Below are positions 43,667 to 53,139 of a stretch of 64,000 bases of DNA, in pieces. Positions within the stretch are counted from its first letter, which is position 1, and each line of letters begins with the position of its first letter. Below the pieces are notes generated by a model that saw nothing but the letters and a program-made list of their open reading frames with translations, did not search any database and was not told where the DNA came from. Location: NCBI RefSeq assembly GCF_018449515.1, contig NZ_JAAVUQ010000009.1:186001-250000 (forward strand), given 5' to 3'. The translations under genes were made by a program, and so were the position numbers. The DNA comes from Caballeronia sp. dw_19 (GTDB lineage: Bacteria; Pseudomonadota; Gammaproteobacteria; Burkholderiales; Burkholderiaceae).

Positions 43667-44403
43667 GCATGGGCTCGCCTACCGTTCATCGCGTGCGCGG
43701 CCGATGTCTTTTCGTGGCGCTCACGATGCTCGCCGCTTGCGCCGACGCTCATGCCGACAGCTTGTTCTCGTCGCTCGCGCAGTATCGCGCGGACATCGTC
43801 TATCAGGCGGGTCAGCAGATGCTCATGGTTGCAATTGCCGGTCTTGCTGCCATCGTGGTCGCGATCCCCACGGGTATCTGGCTTAGCCGGCCCGGACGCG
43901 GCCGCGCGGCGCATCCCGTGCTGCTCGCGCTCAACGCGGGACAAGCCGTGCCGAAACTCGCGCTGCTCGCGCTGGCCATGAGTCTGCTCGGAATCGGCGC
44001 AAAGCCGGCCATCTTCGGCTTGTGGGTCGCGACCCTGCTGCCGATCACGATGAATACCTACGAAGGCCTGCGTGCCGTGCCGCCGACGCTGATCGACGCC
44101 GCGACCGGCATTGGCATGACCCGCCGGCAGATCCTGTGGCGCGTGGAAATGCCCAACGCGATGTACGTCATTTTCGCGGGACTCAGAACGGCTCTGGCAA
44201 TCACTGTCGGCACCGCGCCGCTCGCATTTCTCGTGGGCGGCGGCGGGCTGGGCGAGCTGATCTTTACCGGCATCGACCTGAATGATTTTCCGATGCTGCT
44301 TGCCGGCGCGATTCCAACCGCGGCACTCGCCATTGCCACCGACATGCTGGTCGCGCAGATGCAGCTTCGGCTGGTGCCGCGTGGCGTGAATCCGCAGCGT
44401 TGA
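43663..44403 (+). CDS. Quaternary-amine ABC transporter permease 2, OpuCD-like
   Basis: 246 aa, ATGA overlap with the ATPase gene. N-terminal hydrophobic leader, then about five membrane segments; EAA loop AVPPTLIDAATGIGMTRRQILWRVEMPNAMYVIFAGLRTA. The presence of two permeases, as in OpuC and OsmU systems, separates this transporter from single-permease ProVWX systems. Confidence 0.92.
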   Translation: MSMGSPTVHRVRGRCLFVALTMLAACADAHADSLFSSLAQYRADIVYQAGQQMLMVAIAGLAAIVVAIPTGIWLSRPGRGRAAHPVLLALNAGQAVPKLALLALAMSLLGIGAKPAIFGLWVATLLPITMNTYEGLRAVPPTLIDAATGIGMTRRQILWRVEMPNAMYVIFAGLRTALAITVGTAPLAFLVGGGGLGELIFTGIDLNDFPMLLAGAIPTAALAIATDMLVAQMQLRLVPRGVNPQR

Positions 44404-44465
44404 CGGGTCCTTTTTCGTTTCGTTTGCCAAGTCAGTTTGTCCCTTAACCACATTTCGGACCTTCC

Positions 44466-45389
44466 ATGCACACTCGGCTCTCCCGGTTATTTTCCCGCGC
44501 TTCAATTTCCGCGTTTACCTGTGCGCTAGGCTTTTGTATCGCCGGGGCGTTTGTATCGACGTCCGCCGGTGCAGCCACGATCACGGTCGGCGGCAAGAAT
44601 TTCACCGAGCAAGTGCTGATGGCGCAGATGACCACCGCCTTGCTGGAGGCCAAGGGATTCACCGTCGTTAAAAAGGACGGCATGGGCAGCAGCGTGCTGC
44701 GCGAGGCGCAGGAAAATGGTCAGATCGATGTGTATTGGGAATACACGGGCACCTCGTTGATCACCTACAACAAAGTCACGGATCATTTGAATCCAGCGCA
44801 GACCTATCAGCGCGTGAAAGAGCTGGATGCGAAGAAGGGACTGGTATGGCTCGATCCGTCGAAAGCGAATAACACCTATGGCCTGGCGATGAATCGCGAC
44901 GAAGCCGCGAAGCTTGGCATTGCCACGCTAAGCGACTTGTCGAAGGTCCTCAATAGCGGCAAGGAACTGACGTTCGCGTGCAATTCAGAGTTCTACGCAC
45001 GGCCCGACGGCCTCAAGCCGCTGCAGCAAGCCTATGGCTTCAGCTTCTCGCCACCGCAGGTCAAGCGGATGGATTCGGGCCTGACGTATCAGGCGCTGAA
45101 GGACCGGCAGGTCGATCTCGCGCTGGTGTTCACGACCGATGGCCGCGTGCCCGCGTTCAACTTCATCGTGCTGCGCGACGACAAGGGTTTCTTCCCGGCC
45201 TACGCGCTGACACCAGTCATCCGTAAGGAAACACTCGACGCCAATCCGAAGCTCGCGGGCATTCTCAACGCACTTTCCGCGAAACTCGACGACCAGACCA
45301 TGGCGCGTCTGAATGCTGAAGTGGATGTGTCGAAGAAGTCGGTGGACGACGTCGCGGCGCAGTTCCTGAAGTCGTCGGGACTGATCTAG
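44466..45389 (+). CDS. Quaternary-amine ABC transporter binding protein, OpuCC/OsmF-like
   Basis: 307 aa. Signal peptide ends STSAGAA. The mature part starts TITVGGKNFTEQVLMAQMTTALLEAKGF, the KxFTEQ opening of the OpuAC/OsmF family, with DVYWEYTGTSLI and GLTYQALKDRQVDLALVFTTDGR. It lies 62 nt after permease 2. Ligand likely a betaine or a related N-methylated compound, judged from family and from the Rieske oxygenase downstream. Confidence 0.92.
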   Translation: MHTRLSRLFSRASISAFTCALGFCIAGAFVSTSAGAATITVGGKNFTEQVLMAQMTTALLEAKGFTVVKKDGMGSSVLREAQENGQIDVYWEYTGTSLITYNKVTDHLNPAQTYQRVKELDAKKGLVWLDPSKANNTYGLAMNRDEAAKLGIATLSDLSKVLNSGKELTFACNSEFYARPDGLKPLQQAYGFSFSPPQVKRMDSGLTYQALKDRQVDLALVFTTDGRVPAFNFIVLRDDKGFFPAYALTPVIRKETLDANPKLAGILNALSAKLDDQTMARLNAEVDVSKKSVDDVAAQFLKSSGLI

Positions 45390-45410
45390 ACCGAGGGTTC
45401 GCGCGCAAAC

Positions 45411-46307
45411 ATGAAACATGAACTCGTGGTGGCGGCCGCACAGATGGAAAGCGTGCCGGGCTCGATTGCTTCGAATGTGGACAAGCATCTGTCGATGCTC
45501 GCAGCCGCCGCAGCGTCGGACGTACAACTGCTGGTATTTCCGGAACTGTCACTGGTGGGCCACGGCGCGGGTGCGGATGCGTTGCGTCTCGCCATGCCCG
45601 CCGATGACCCCGTGCTGCTGCAAATAGCGGCTGCGTGCACCGGCATACACGCCGTGGTCGGCTTCATGGAAGAAGCGCCGGGCGCGCAGTTCTACAACAG
45701 CGTGGCCACGCTGGCGCAAGGCCGCGTGGTCCACGTGCATCGGAAGATTTCCCTGGCGACCTACGGAAAGCTCGACGACGGCAAGTATTTCGCCCCCGGC
45801 GACGCGCTCGGTGGTTTCGATCTCGATGCGCACTGGCGCGTCGCTACGCCGGTCTGCGCCGACCTGTGGAATCCGGCGCTCGTGCATGCATCGGCGTGTG
45901 CGGGCACGACCTTGTTCGCGGCGCCGGTCAGCTCGGCGCTCGAAGCCGTCGGTCAGGACTTCGACAACCCGCGCGGCTGGGATCTGGCCTTGCGGTTCTA
46001 CGCGCTGGTCTACGGCACGCCGGTCGTGATGGCGAACCGCGTGGGCCGCGAGGGCGATCTCCATTTCTGGGGTGGTTCGCGCATCGTCGGCCCCGATGGT
46101 CACGTCATTGCTCAAAGCGAACAGGCCCGCGAAGAACTGGTGATCGCGACACTGGACTACGACGCCGTGCGCCAGGCGCGTTTCGCGTTGCCCACTATTC
46201 GCGACGCCAACGCGCTGAAGTTGAATCCGGCTGTTGCATCGTGTCGGTTTCGTGATGGGCTTGGTCGTGAACCTGCGCTCACGCCGCAAAACGGCGGAAC
46301 ACAATAG
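45411..46307 (+). CDS. Nitrilase-superfamily carbon-nitrogen hydrolase (amidase)
   Basis: 298 aa. The Glu-Lys-Cys triad is visible in LVFPELSLVGH, HVHRKISLATYG and ATPVCADLWNP. The family cleaves amides, carbamoyl groups and nitriles. It lies between the transporter genes and the Rieske oxygenase gene (gap 10 nt), so it should act on the imported compound or an intermediate that carries an amide. Confidence 0.9.
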   Translation: MKHELVVAAAQMESVPGSIASNVDKHLSMLAAAAASDVQLLVFPELSLVGHGAGADALRLAMPADDPVLLQIAAACTGIHAVVGFMEEAPGAQFYNSVATLAQGRVVHVHRKISLATYGKLDDGKYFAPGDALGGFDLDAHWRVATPVCADLWNPALVHASACAGTTLFAAPVSSALEAVGQDFDNPRGWDLALRFYALVYGTPVVMANRVGREGDLHFWGGSRIVGPDGHVIAQSEQAREELVIATLDYDAVRQARFALPTIRDANALKLNPAVASCRFRDGLGREPALTPQNGGTQ

Positions 46308-46317
46308 CTTCACACGA

Positions 46318-47616
46318 ATGTTTTCTTGGGCGGACATGACGATGTTGGACGCAGCACGGGTTCACGCTCTACTGGCCAGCCGGCGCGAAGGATTCAGTCT
46401 GGCCCAGCCGTTTTATATCGACGAATCGTTTCATGCGCTGGATCTCGACGCCGTCTTTATGAACGACTGGCTGTTCGCGCTGAACGCCTGCGAGATTCCC
46501 CAGCCCGGCGACTATCAGACGCTGGAAGTCGGCGGGACGTCCGTGATCGTGTTGCGCGATCCGCATGGCGAGATCAAGGCATTCTTCAATACCTGCCGGC
46601 ATCGCGGATCGCGTATCTGCATGGAACCGCAGGGGCATGTGCATAGGCTGGTATGTCCGTATCACCAGTGGGTGTACGACCTGAACGGCGCGCTGTTGCA
46701 CGCGCGCCAGATGCCGCCTGATTTCGAACGCGACGGTTATGGACTCGCGCCGGTGCAGGTGGAAGTCATCTGCGGCATGGTCTATATCTGTCTCGCCGAT
46801 CCTTCCGATCCCCACTCGATCACGCCTGACCTGTCGCGCTTTCGCCGTGCGGTGACGCCGTACATTGCGCCACATCAGCCTGAACGGACGAAGGTGGCGT
46901 ATTCCATGACCATTGTGGAAAACGCGAACTGGAAGCTCGTGATAGAGAACAACCGCGAGTGTTACCACTGCTCGGGCAATCACCCCGAACTGCTCGCCAC
47001 GCTGATCGAATTCGCGTTGCCCGATGATCCACGCGGCTCGCAGGATTTTCGCCAGTTGATGAATGATAAAGGCCGCCAGTGGGACGGCCTGAGCTTGCCG
47101 CATCAGCCTGCGGACGGTGGCAACGAGTTCCGTTGCATCCGCTTGCCGTTCCATCGCGGCGCGGTATCGTTCACGGCCGATGGTTCGCCGGCCTGTACCA
47201 AGCTGCTCGGCGAGTTGACCGAGCCGGACCTGGGTTCGGTGAGAATGTTCAGGGTACCTAATAACTGGAATCATTTTCTCTCCGATCACATCATCCACTT
47301 TCGGATCCTGCCGCTTTCCGCAAACCGGACCGAGTTGCGCACGACCTGGCTCGTTCATGAAGACGCGGTGGAAGGCGTGGACTACGATGTCGAAACGCTC
47401 ACGTCGGTCTGGCGCGCGACCAACGACCAGGACGCGCGGCTGGCGGCAAACAATCATTTGGGCATTGCATCGAAAGCCTATGTGCCGGGACCGTACGCGC
47501 CGTCGGAGTTCATGTTGCGCAACTTCACGAACTGGTACGCGGACAAACTTGCCGCGTATGTCGAGCGCGCGAGTTCGAAGCCCCGCACGATCGAATTGCA
47601 GGTGTCCAATGGCTAA
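46318..47616 (+). CDS. Rieske non-haem iron oxygenase, alpha subunit, GbcA-like
   Basis: 432 aa from the ATG at 46318 (46336 is also possible). Rieske ligands lie in FNTCRHRGSRIC and LVCPYHQWVYD. The mononuclear iron site is in NWKLVIENNRECYHCSGNHPEL, the exact pattern of the glycine betaine / stachydrine / carnitine type oxygenases. Members hydroxylate an N-methyl or neighbouring carbon and so demethylate or cleave quaternary amines. Its reductase gene overlaps the 3' end by 8 nt. The substrate is presumably the ligand of the upstream ABC transporter. Confidence 0.93.
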   Translation: MFSWADMTMLDAARVHALLASRREGFSLAQPFYIDESFHALDLDAVFMNDWLFALNACEIPQPGDYQTLEVGGTSVIVLRDPHGEIKAFFNTCRHRGSRICMEPQGHVHRLVCPYHQWVYDLNGALLHARQMPPDFERDGYGLAPVQVEVICGMVYICLADPSDPHSITPDLSRFRRAVTPYIAPHQPERTKVAYSMTIVENANWKLVIENNRECYHCSGNHPELLATLIEFALPDDPRGSQDFRQLMNDKGRQWDGLSLPHQPADGGNEFRCIRLPFHRGAVSFTADGSPACTKLLGELTEPDLGSVRMFRVPNNWNHFLSDHIIHFRILPLSANRTELRTTWLVHEDAVEGVDYDVETLTSVWRATNDQDARLAANNHLGIASKAYVPGPYAPSEFMLRNFTNWYADKLAAYVERASSKPRTIELQVSNG

Positions 47617-48697
47617 CGTCCCTGGCGATATCACCGCGCTCGAAGCGCCGTTCCCCGGCACGCCGGATGCACCTGTGGACCGCATGCTTGAATGCGTCGC
47701 GGTGAGGTCAGAATCGCCGGATGTGAAGACGTTTATTTTCCGCGATACGACCCGCGATGCACCTCGGTTCGTTGCCGGGCAATCAATGCTGCTGACGTTC
47801 CATATTGACGGTGAACGCGTGGACCGGACGTTTTCGATAGCATCGGCGCCGGGTACTGTTGCCGGTAGCGAGACGCTCGAACTCACGCTCAAGCGGCAAC
47901 CGGCGGGACGCGCCACGCGCTGGTTGCATGACGAACTGAAGCCCGGCATGCGCGTAAGTTCGCGTTACCCGCTAGGCGTATTTCGACTCGACGCCGTGCC
48001 ACAAGGGCCGCTCGCGTTGGTCTCGGCAGGATCGGGCGCGTCGCCGTTGATGTCGATGCTGCGCACGCTCGCGCGCCACGCGCCAGAGCAGGATATCGCA
48101 TGGTTTCACGCGGCACGCCGTGTGGAAGATATCTTGTTTGCCGACGAGATCGCGACGTTGCAAGCGCGCATGCCCAGGCTGCAAGCGACCGTCACGTTGA
48201 GTATGCCCGGACCCGGCTGGTTTGGTTTGCGCGGGCGCGCATCGCGGCGGCTTATTGCGGCGGCCATGCCCGATTTTTTCACGCGTGAAGTTTATTGCTG
48301 CGGCCCGGCATCGTTCATGGACGATATCCGGCGCATTCACGCCGCCGATGGCGCGAGGCATGCGCGTTTCCATGTGGAGCATTTCGGCGCGGTGACGGTA
48401 TCGACTCCGCCGGCAGACCGGGAAGCTTCGGACACAGACAAGAGTTTCGATGTCACGCTGGGCAACAAGCACTTCACTGCACGCGCGGGCGAAACGGTTT
48501 TGATGGCCGCATCGCGGCAGCAGGTCGTCATTCCCTGCGCTTGCGCGAGCGGCATCTGCGGGACCTGCAAGCTGCATAAACGCTCGGGCGCGGTGGACAT
48601 GCGCCATCAAGGAGGACTCTCCACACATGACGAAGCGGAGGGCTTCATTCTTGCCTGCTCGAGCCGGCCATTATCTGATCTGGTGCTTGACTTCTAA
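47609..48697 (+). CDS. Oxygenase reductase with FAD, NAD and [2Fe-2S] domains, GbcB-like
   Basis: 362 aa from the ATG at 47609, overlapping the oxygenase stop. FAD-binding RTFSIASAPG, NAD-binding LALVSAGSGASPLMSMLRTL, and a C-terminal plant-type ferredoxin domain with CACASGICGTCK and a fourth cysteine in LACSSRP. The order FAD-NAD-ferredoxin is that of GbcB. It feeds NADH electrons to the Rieske oxygenase next to it. Confidence 0.94.
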   Translation: MANVPGDITALEAPFPGTPDAPVDRMLECVAVRSESPDVKTFIFRDTTRDAPRFVAGQSMLLTFHIDGERVDRTFSIASAPGTVAGSETLELTLKRQPAGRATRWLHDELKPGMRVSSRYPLGVFRLDAVPQGPLALVSAGSGASPLMSMLRTLARHAPEQDIAWFHAARRVEDILFADEIATLQARMPRLQATVTLSMPGPGWFGLRGRASRRLIAAAMPDFFTREVYCCGPASFMDDIRRIHAADGARHARFHVEHFGAVTVSTPPADREASDTDKSFDVTLGNKHFTARAGETVLMAASRQQVVIPCACASGICGTCKLHKRSGAVDMRHQGGLSTHDEAEGFILACSSRPLSDLVLDF

Positions 48698-48721
48698 CCC
48701 TTCTCCGGCAGACCACGCGCA

Positions 48722-50089
48722 ATGAACGATCACGTTGGACAATTCATCCACTCGCTTCGCTTCGAGGATCTGCCCGATGCCGTGGTCGAGCAGGCGCAAT
48801 ACTGCCTGCTCGATCTGCTCGGTGTCGCGGCAGCGGGCAGCAGCACGCAGCTCGCGCAGATAGCCTGCGATCATGCCGCTGAATTTTTCGGCGCGGGCAG
48901 CATGCGCACACGGCTGTTGTTCAACGGACGCATCGCGAGTCCGCTCGGTGCGGCATTGGCCGGCGCGATGACGATCGACAGCTTCGACGGCCACGACGGC
49001 CATTCGCTGACGAAGGGCCACGTCGGCGTGGCCGTGCTGCCCGCCTTGCTGGCAATGGCAGAACTGGACCCGTCGATGGACGGCCGTTCCTTCCTCACGA
49101 GCCTTGTGCTCGGCTACGAGATCGGTACGCGCGCCGGCATCGCGCTGCACGCAACCAGCAGCGAATACCACACATCCGGCGCGTGGAACGCATTGGCCGC
49201 AGCGGCGATAGTCGCGCGAGGGCTGAAGCTCGACGTCGAGCGAACGCGTCATGCGTTAGGTATTGCGGAGTATCACGGACCACGCAGCGACATGATGCGC
49301 TGCATCGATTTCCCGACCATGCTCAAGGACGGCTCGGGCTGGGGTTGCATGGCGGGCGTGAGCGCCGCGTTGCTCGCCGCGCGTCACTTTACCGGCGCTC
49401 CCGCGCTAACGGTTGAAGCCGACGAAGAAGGTGCGTTGTGGTCCGATCTCGGGCGCCGCTGGTTCATTCTCGACCAGTATTTCAAGCCATTCCCCGTGTG
49501 CCGCTGGGCACATCCGGCCATCGCTTGTGCGCTGCATTTGCGCGAGACGAATGTCTTCGCGGCGGATGCGATCGAAAGCGTCGAGATCGAGACGTTTCAC
49601 GAGGCGACCCGGCTGTGCGCATCTGTTCCGGTCACGACCGAGGAAGCCCAGTACGGCGTGCTATTTCCTGTCGCGGCAGCTTTGCTGGACGGACGCGTGG
49701 ATGCGGAAACGATCGGGTCGACGGGTCTCGCCGACGCTCGTCTGCGTGGTCTGATTCCGCGCATGAAGCTGGGTGATTCCGCTTCGTTCAGCGCGCTTTT
49801 CCCCGTGCAGCGTTGGGCCCGTGTCATCGTGCACACACGCGACGGCAGGAGGCTCGATTCCGGCCCGATGCAATCGCAAGGCGACCCTGAACGGCCGTTG
49901 CCGCGCGATGCGTTGCGTGCGAAGTTTCGCGCGTTTTCCGAGGCGCGCATGAGCCCGGACCGGACGGCGCGGGTAGAAAGGGAAGTGTTCGCGCTGAGCG
50001 AACCGGCGCACGCCCTGAGCCCGCTTCTCGATCTCGTGCTGACCCAGCCGGAAACGTCGTTCGTGGAAGCGATCAGATCGGTTTTGTGA
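48722..50089 (+). CDS. MmgE/PrpD-family protein
   Basis: 455 aa. LLDLLGVAAAGSSTQLA near the N-terminus and TIDSFDGHDGHSLTKGHVGVAVLPALLA with the following GYEIGTRAGIALH are the standard MmgE/PrpD segments, including the DxxDGH-like motif. Known members are 2-methylcitrate dehydratase, cis-aconitate decarboxylase and an iminodisuccinate epimerase. In an amine-degradation operon an epimerase or dehydratase acting on a dicarboxylate or amino-dicarboxylate is a reasonable guess. The start codon has a weak ribosome site. Confidence 0.9.
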   Translation: MNDHVGQFIHSLRFEDLPDAVVEQAQYCLLDLLGVAAAGSSTQLAQIACDHAAEFFGAGSMRTRLLFNGRIASPLGAALAGAMTIDSFDGHDGHSLTKGHVGVAVLPALLAMAELDPSMDGRSFLTSLVLGYEIGTRAGIALHATSSEYHTSGAWNALAAAAIVARGLKLDVERTRHALGIAEYHGPRSDMMRCIDFPTMLKDGSGWGCMAGVSAALLAARHFTGAPALTVEADEEGALWSDLGRRWFILDQYFKPFPVCRWAHPAIACALHLRETNVFAADAIESVEIETFHEATRLCASVPVTTEEAQYGVLFPVAAALLDGRVDAETIGSTGLADARLRGLIPRMKLGDSASFSALFPVQRWARVIVHTRDGRRLDSGPMQSQGDPERPLPRDALRAKFRAFSEARMSPDRTARVEREVFALSEPAHALSPLLDLVLTQPETSFVEAIRSVL

Positions 50090-50099
50090 TCTGATCGCT
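50068..50099. promoter_or_regulatory. Perfect hairpin spanning the MmgE/PrpD stop codon
   Basis: 12-bp arms (left AGCGATCAGATC) separated by 8 nt. The TGA stop (50087-50089) lies at the edge of the right arm, and the next gene starts 51 nt later. It could act as an intercistronic attenuator or RNA-stabilising element; no T-run follows. Confidence 0.45.
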
Positions 50100-50149
50100 G
50101 CGCGCATCACCTGATAATCGGACAACCCTTCATCGATCGAGGACAACTC

Positions 50150-51841
50150 GTGGACCAACCCGTGCGGCATCCTGCTGAACCTTCCGGTCCTGTGGAATAC
50201 GATCCCGCGTCGGTCGCAGGCAAGCAACCGCCCATCGCCGATGAAACCGATCTGCTCGTGATCGGCGCGGGACCGGCGGGGCTTGCTGCTGCGCTGGCTG
50301 CATCGAACCGGGGCGTGCGGGTGACGTTGATCGACGAAAACCCGGTGCCGTTCGAGACCATGGGCGAAGAGATTCCGCTGCACTTCGGCGGTCGTATCGG
50401 CGCGATTGTGGCAAACCGGAACGCCATGCTCGAAGCGCTGCTCGAGAGCTCGCCTGAACTCGCCGATGCGCTGGAAGCCGGCGTCGATGTGCGCCTCGGT
50501 ACGGTGGCATGGGGACTGTTTCCGCAACGTCCGACAGCCGCGTGGATCGATGGCCGCGTCGCGGGTCTGGCAGATGAGGAACGGGCTTATTTGCTGCGTT
50601 TCAAGCAGGTGATCGTCGCGTCGGGCAGCCGCGACATGGGGCTCGCATTCGCGGGGTGGGAGCGCCCGGGCGTGATGGGCGCGAGCGCGGCGTATCGGCT
50701 TGCCGTGACTTACGACGCGCTCAGCGCGCGCGTGGCCGTGCTGGTCGGCAGCAATACCGCTGCGTTGCAGATAGCCAATGTACTCTCCGACAAAGGCGTG
50801 CGTATTGCGGCGGTGATCGAGCAAGGCGAAACCGTGACGGGCGACGCCGGGTTGCTCGCCCGCCTGATCGCACGGGGAACGCAGGTGTTCCCGCGCCATG
50901 TGATCGAACGGGCGGAGGGCAGTGGTACTGGATCGGGCGAGGGCGAGGTCGAGGCCGTGACGCTCGCGGCAGTGGACGCTGACGGGCGGCATCGGAAGGA
51001 CGAACTGAAGCGCCTGGCTTGCGACACGGTGTTGCTGGGGATCGCGACAGTACCGGCTATCGAATTACTGGAGGCAGCCGGCTGCGATACTGCGTTCATC
51101 CCGGAGCGCGGCGGGCACGTAGCGCGGATCGATGAAGCGCAGCGCACCTCGTTGCCGTTCATTTTCGCGGCAGGCGATTGCGTGGGGACATGGGCCGATA
51201 AAAGTGTCACGCCCTCGATCGCGAGGCGCGAAGGTCGCATCGCAGCGGCGGCCGCATTGAGCGCGCTCGGCGTGAATGATCAGGACGTTGCTGAAGAAGC
51301 GCCCATCGTGGCCGATGCGGTTCACATCGATCCCGCACACGAGCGCTGCGCGTGGGTGCGTGCGTCGGTGATCGAAGCGGATGGCGAGCCTTATGTCTGC
51401 CAATGCGAGGAGGTAACGGCCGCCGAGATTCTGCTGGTTCGCCCACCGCGGTACATCGGCTGGGAAAGCAAGAGGGACGATGAGCACCCGCACACGCTCG
51501 CACAACTGGCCGGCGATGCGCCGCCGAACCCCGACATCGTCAAACGTCTCACGCGCGCCTGCATGGGCCCATGCCAGGGACGCCGGTGCCGGGAGCAGGT
51601 CGCGGCACTGATGTCCATCGGCTCGGGCATCGCGCTGGCGGCCATACCGCTCGCCACATTCCGCTCGCCGGTGCGCCCGCTGCCGCTGCGTCAGCTTGCG
51701 ACCCTGGAAGAAGTGCCCGAACTTCGCGAGCACTGGGATAGCTGGTTTGGGATGGCCTCGCAATGGGTGCCGTTCTGGCGGCCCGTGCCGCTTTATACGG
51801 CGGCAGGACGCGAGCGCGGCGCAGCCGTGGCGAGCGAGTAG
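50150..51841 (+). CDS. FAD-dependent amine dehydrogenase subunit, HcnB / opine oxidase A-like, with BFD [2Fe-2S] domain
   Basis: 563 aa, GTG start with AGGA upstream. FAD motif TDLLVIGAGPAGLAAALAAS, NAD-like motif VAVLVGSNTAALQIA, FAD motif 2 IFAAGDCVG. The C-terminal third has YVCQCEEVTAAEIL and TRACMGPCQGRRCREQV, the CxC...CxxxxC cluster of BFD-like [2Fe-2S] domains. This is the alpha-type subunit of hydrogen cyanide synthase, opine oxidases and D-hydroxyproline dehydrogenases. The partner subunit follows. Confidence 0.9.
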   Translation: MDQPVRHPAEPSGPVEYDPASVAGKQPPIADETDLLVIGAGPAGLAAALAASNRGVRVTLIDENPVPFETMGEEIPLHFGGRIGAIVANRNAMLEALLESSPELADALEAGVDVRLGTVAWGLFPQRPTAAWIDGRVAGLADEERAYLLRFKQVIVASGSRDMGLAFAGWERPGVMGASAAYRLAVTYDALSARVAVLVGSNTAALQIANVLSDKGVRIAAVIEQGETVTGDAGLLARLIARGTQVFPRHVIERAEGSGTGSGEGEVEAVTLAAVDADGRHRKDELKRLACDTVLLGIATVPAIELLEAAGCDTAFIPERGGHVARIDEAQRTSLPFIFAAGDCVGTWADKSVTPSIARREGRIAAAAALSALGVNDQDVAEEAPIVADAVHIDPAHERCAWVRASVIEADGEPYVCQCEEVTAAEILLVRPPRYIGWESKRDDEHPHTLAQLAGDAPPNPDIVKRLTRACMGPCQGRRCREQVAALMSIGSGIALAAIPLATFRSPVRPLPLRQLATLEEVPELREHWDSWFGMASQWVPFWRPVPLYTAAGRERGAAVASE

Positions 51842-51876
51842 GCTTCAAAAAACGCGCAAGCACGAGGACAAGCACA

Positions 51877-53139
51877 ATGACAGCGCAACACCACCCGACC
51901 AACTATTCCGGTCCCAGCGACGACGTACCGGCAGGCGCCTCGGTAGTCATCGTCGGAGGAGGCGTCACGGGCCTGAGCGCAGCATGGTGGCTGGCCATGG
52001 CCGGCGTCGACGCGCTGGTGCTCGATGCCGGCCTGATTGGCTGGGGCGCGTCCGGCCGCAACGGCGGCGGCTGCTCGCATCATCACAGTCCGCTGTTCCT
52101 GGAAGAGCAGCGGCTCTGGCCGATGATGGACGAGTTGCTTGGCTATCCTACCGAATTTCGCCCCAACCGCATTCGCATTGCACTCGACGCGCATCAGTTC
52201 CTGCTTTATCGCCGGGCGCTCGATAACGGCGCGTTTCACGGTTTGCGCTCAGACGTTCTCGATCCGAGGCAGGTCCGCGAACTCGTGCCGTTCGCGGGCG
52301 ACAACGTCTTCGGCGGTTATTTCTATCACTTCGGCGGCCACGCGAATCCACACCGGACGCTGCAGGCTTACGCATGGGCGATGCAGGATCGCGGCGGGCG
52401 CTTGCTGCAGCATACGAACGTGACCGGCTTCACGATGAACGGCGACCACGTCACCGGGGTGAATACAAATCGCGGCCACATTGCCTGCGATCATCTGGTG
52501 CTTGCCGCTGGACCGCACACCGGCGAGCTTGCCGCGCAACTCGGCGTGGATGTCCCGCTTGCGAGCGCGCGCGCCGAGATGATCGTGACGGAACCGCTGC
52601 CGCTCATGAGCATAGGCGGCGTCGATGGTAATGGCTTGTATGGACGGCAGACGCTGCGCGGCAATCTTGCGTATGGCGGCGGTCCGCACGAGTGGATCGA
52701 TCTCGCCGACGTGAACCGCCAGCGGCCTCATTCCACGCCTTTGCAATGCAGCATCGCGGCCCGCGTGGCTGCGTTGTTCCCGAAGGTCGCGCATGCGCGC
52801 GTGATTCGCAGCTGGGCGGGCTTTATAGAGAATACGCCCGACGGCCGGCCGATCATCGACCAGCCCGCGCAATTCGATAACCTCACCTTGGCGACGTTGT
52901 CGAGCGTGGGATTCGGGTTATCACCGGCTAGCGGCCACGCTATCCGCGATCTTGTGATCGACGGCACTTGCAGCTTCGCGGATCTTTCGAGCTTTGCGCT
53001 TTCGCGATTTGCGAATCTTGAACCGGACTGGCGGACGTTACAGGGCTGGGCGCCGCTCCCTTCACCGCTCCCTTCGCCGCTGGCTTCGCCACGTTGCAAC
53101 GAACCTGAGCAAGACGTTCTCGCGCCGCTAGGATCGTGA
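51877..53139 (+). CDS. FAD-dependent amine oxidoreductase, DadA/HcnC-like subunit
   Basis: 420 aa from the ATG at 51877 (GAGGA upstream). FAD motif SVVIVGGGVTGLSAAWWLAMAGVDALVLDA, then GWGASGRNGGGCSHHH, the flavin loop of the DAO/DadA family. A proline-serine rich C-terminal tail (PLPSPLPSPLASP) is unusual. Pairs with the preceding gene as a heteromeric dehydrogenase for secondary amines or N-methyl amino acids, which suits the product of a betaine demethylase. Last gene of the operon; its 3' end overlaps the convergent regulator gene by 12 nt. Confidence 0.9.
   Translation: MTAQHHPTNYSGPSDDVPAGASVVIVGGGVTGLSAAWWLAMAGVDALVLDAGLIGWGASGRNGGGCSHHHSPLFLEEQRLWPMMDELLGYPTEFRPNRIRIALDAHQFLLYRRALDNGAFHGLRSDVLDPRQVRELVPFAGDNVFGGYFYHFGGHANPHRTLQAYAWAMQDRGGRLLQHTNVTGFTMNGDHVTGVNTNRGHIACDHLVLAAGPHTGELAAQLGVDVPLASARAEMIVTEPLPLMSIGGVDGNGLYGRQTLRGNLAYGGGPHEWIDLADVNRQRPHSTPLQCSIAARVAALFPKVAHARVIRSWAGFIENTPDGRPIIDQPAQFDNLTLATLSSVGFGLSPASGHAIRDLVIDGTCSFADLSSFALSRFANLEPDWRTLQGWAPLPSPLPSPLASPRCNEPEQDVLAPLGS

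Noticed and set aside
46369..47949. 526-codon minus-strand frame
   Set aside because: Antisense to the Rieske oxygenase gene and its reductase, both with intact cofactor motifs.
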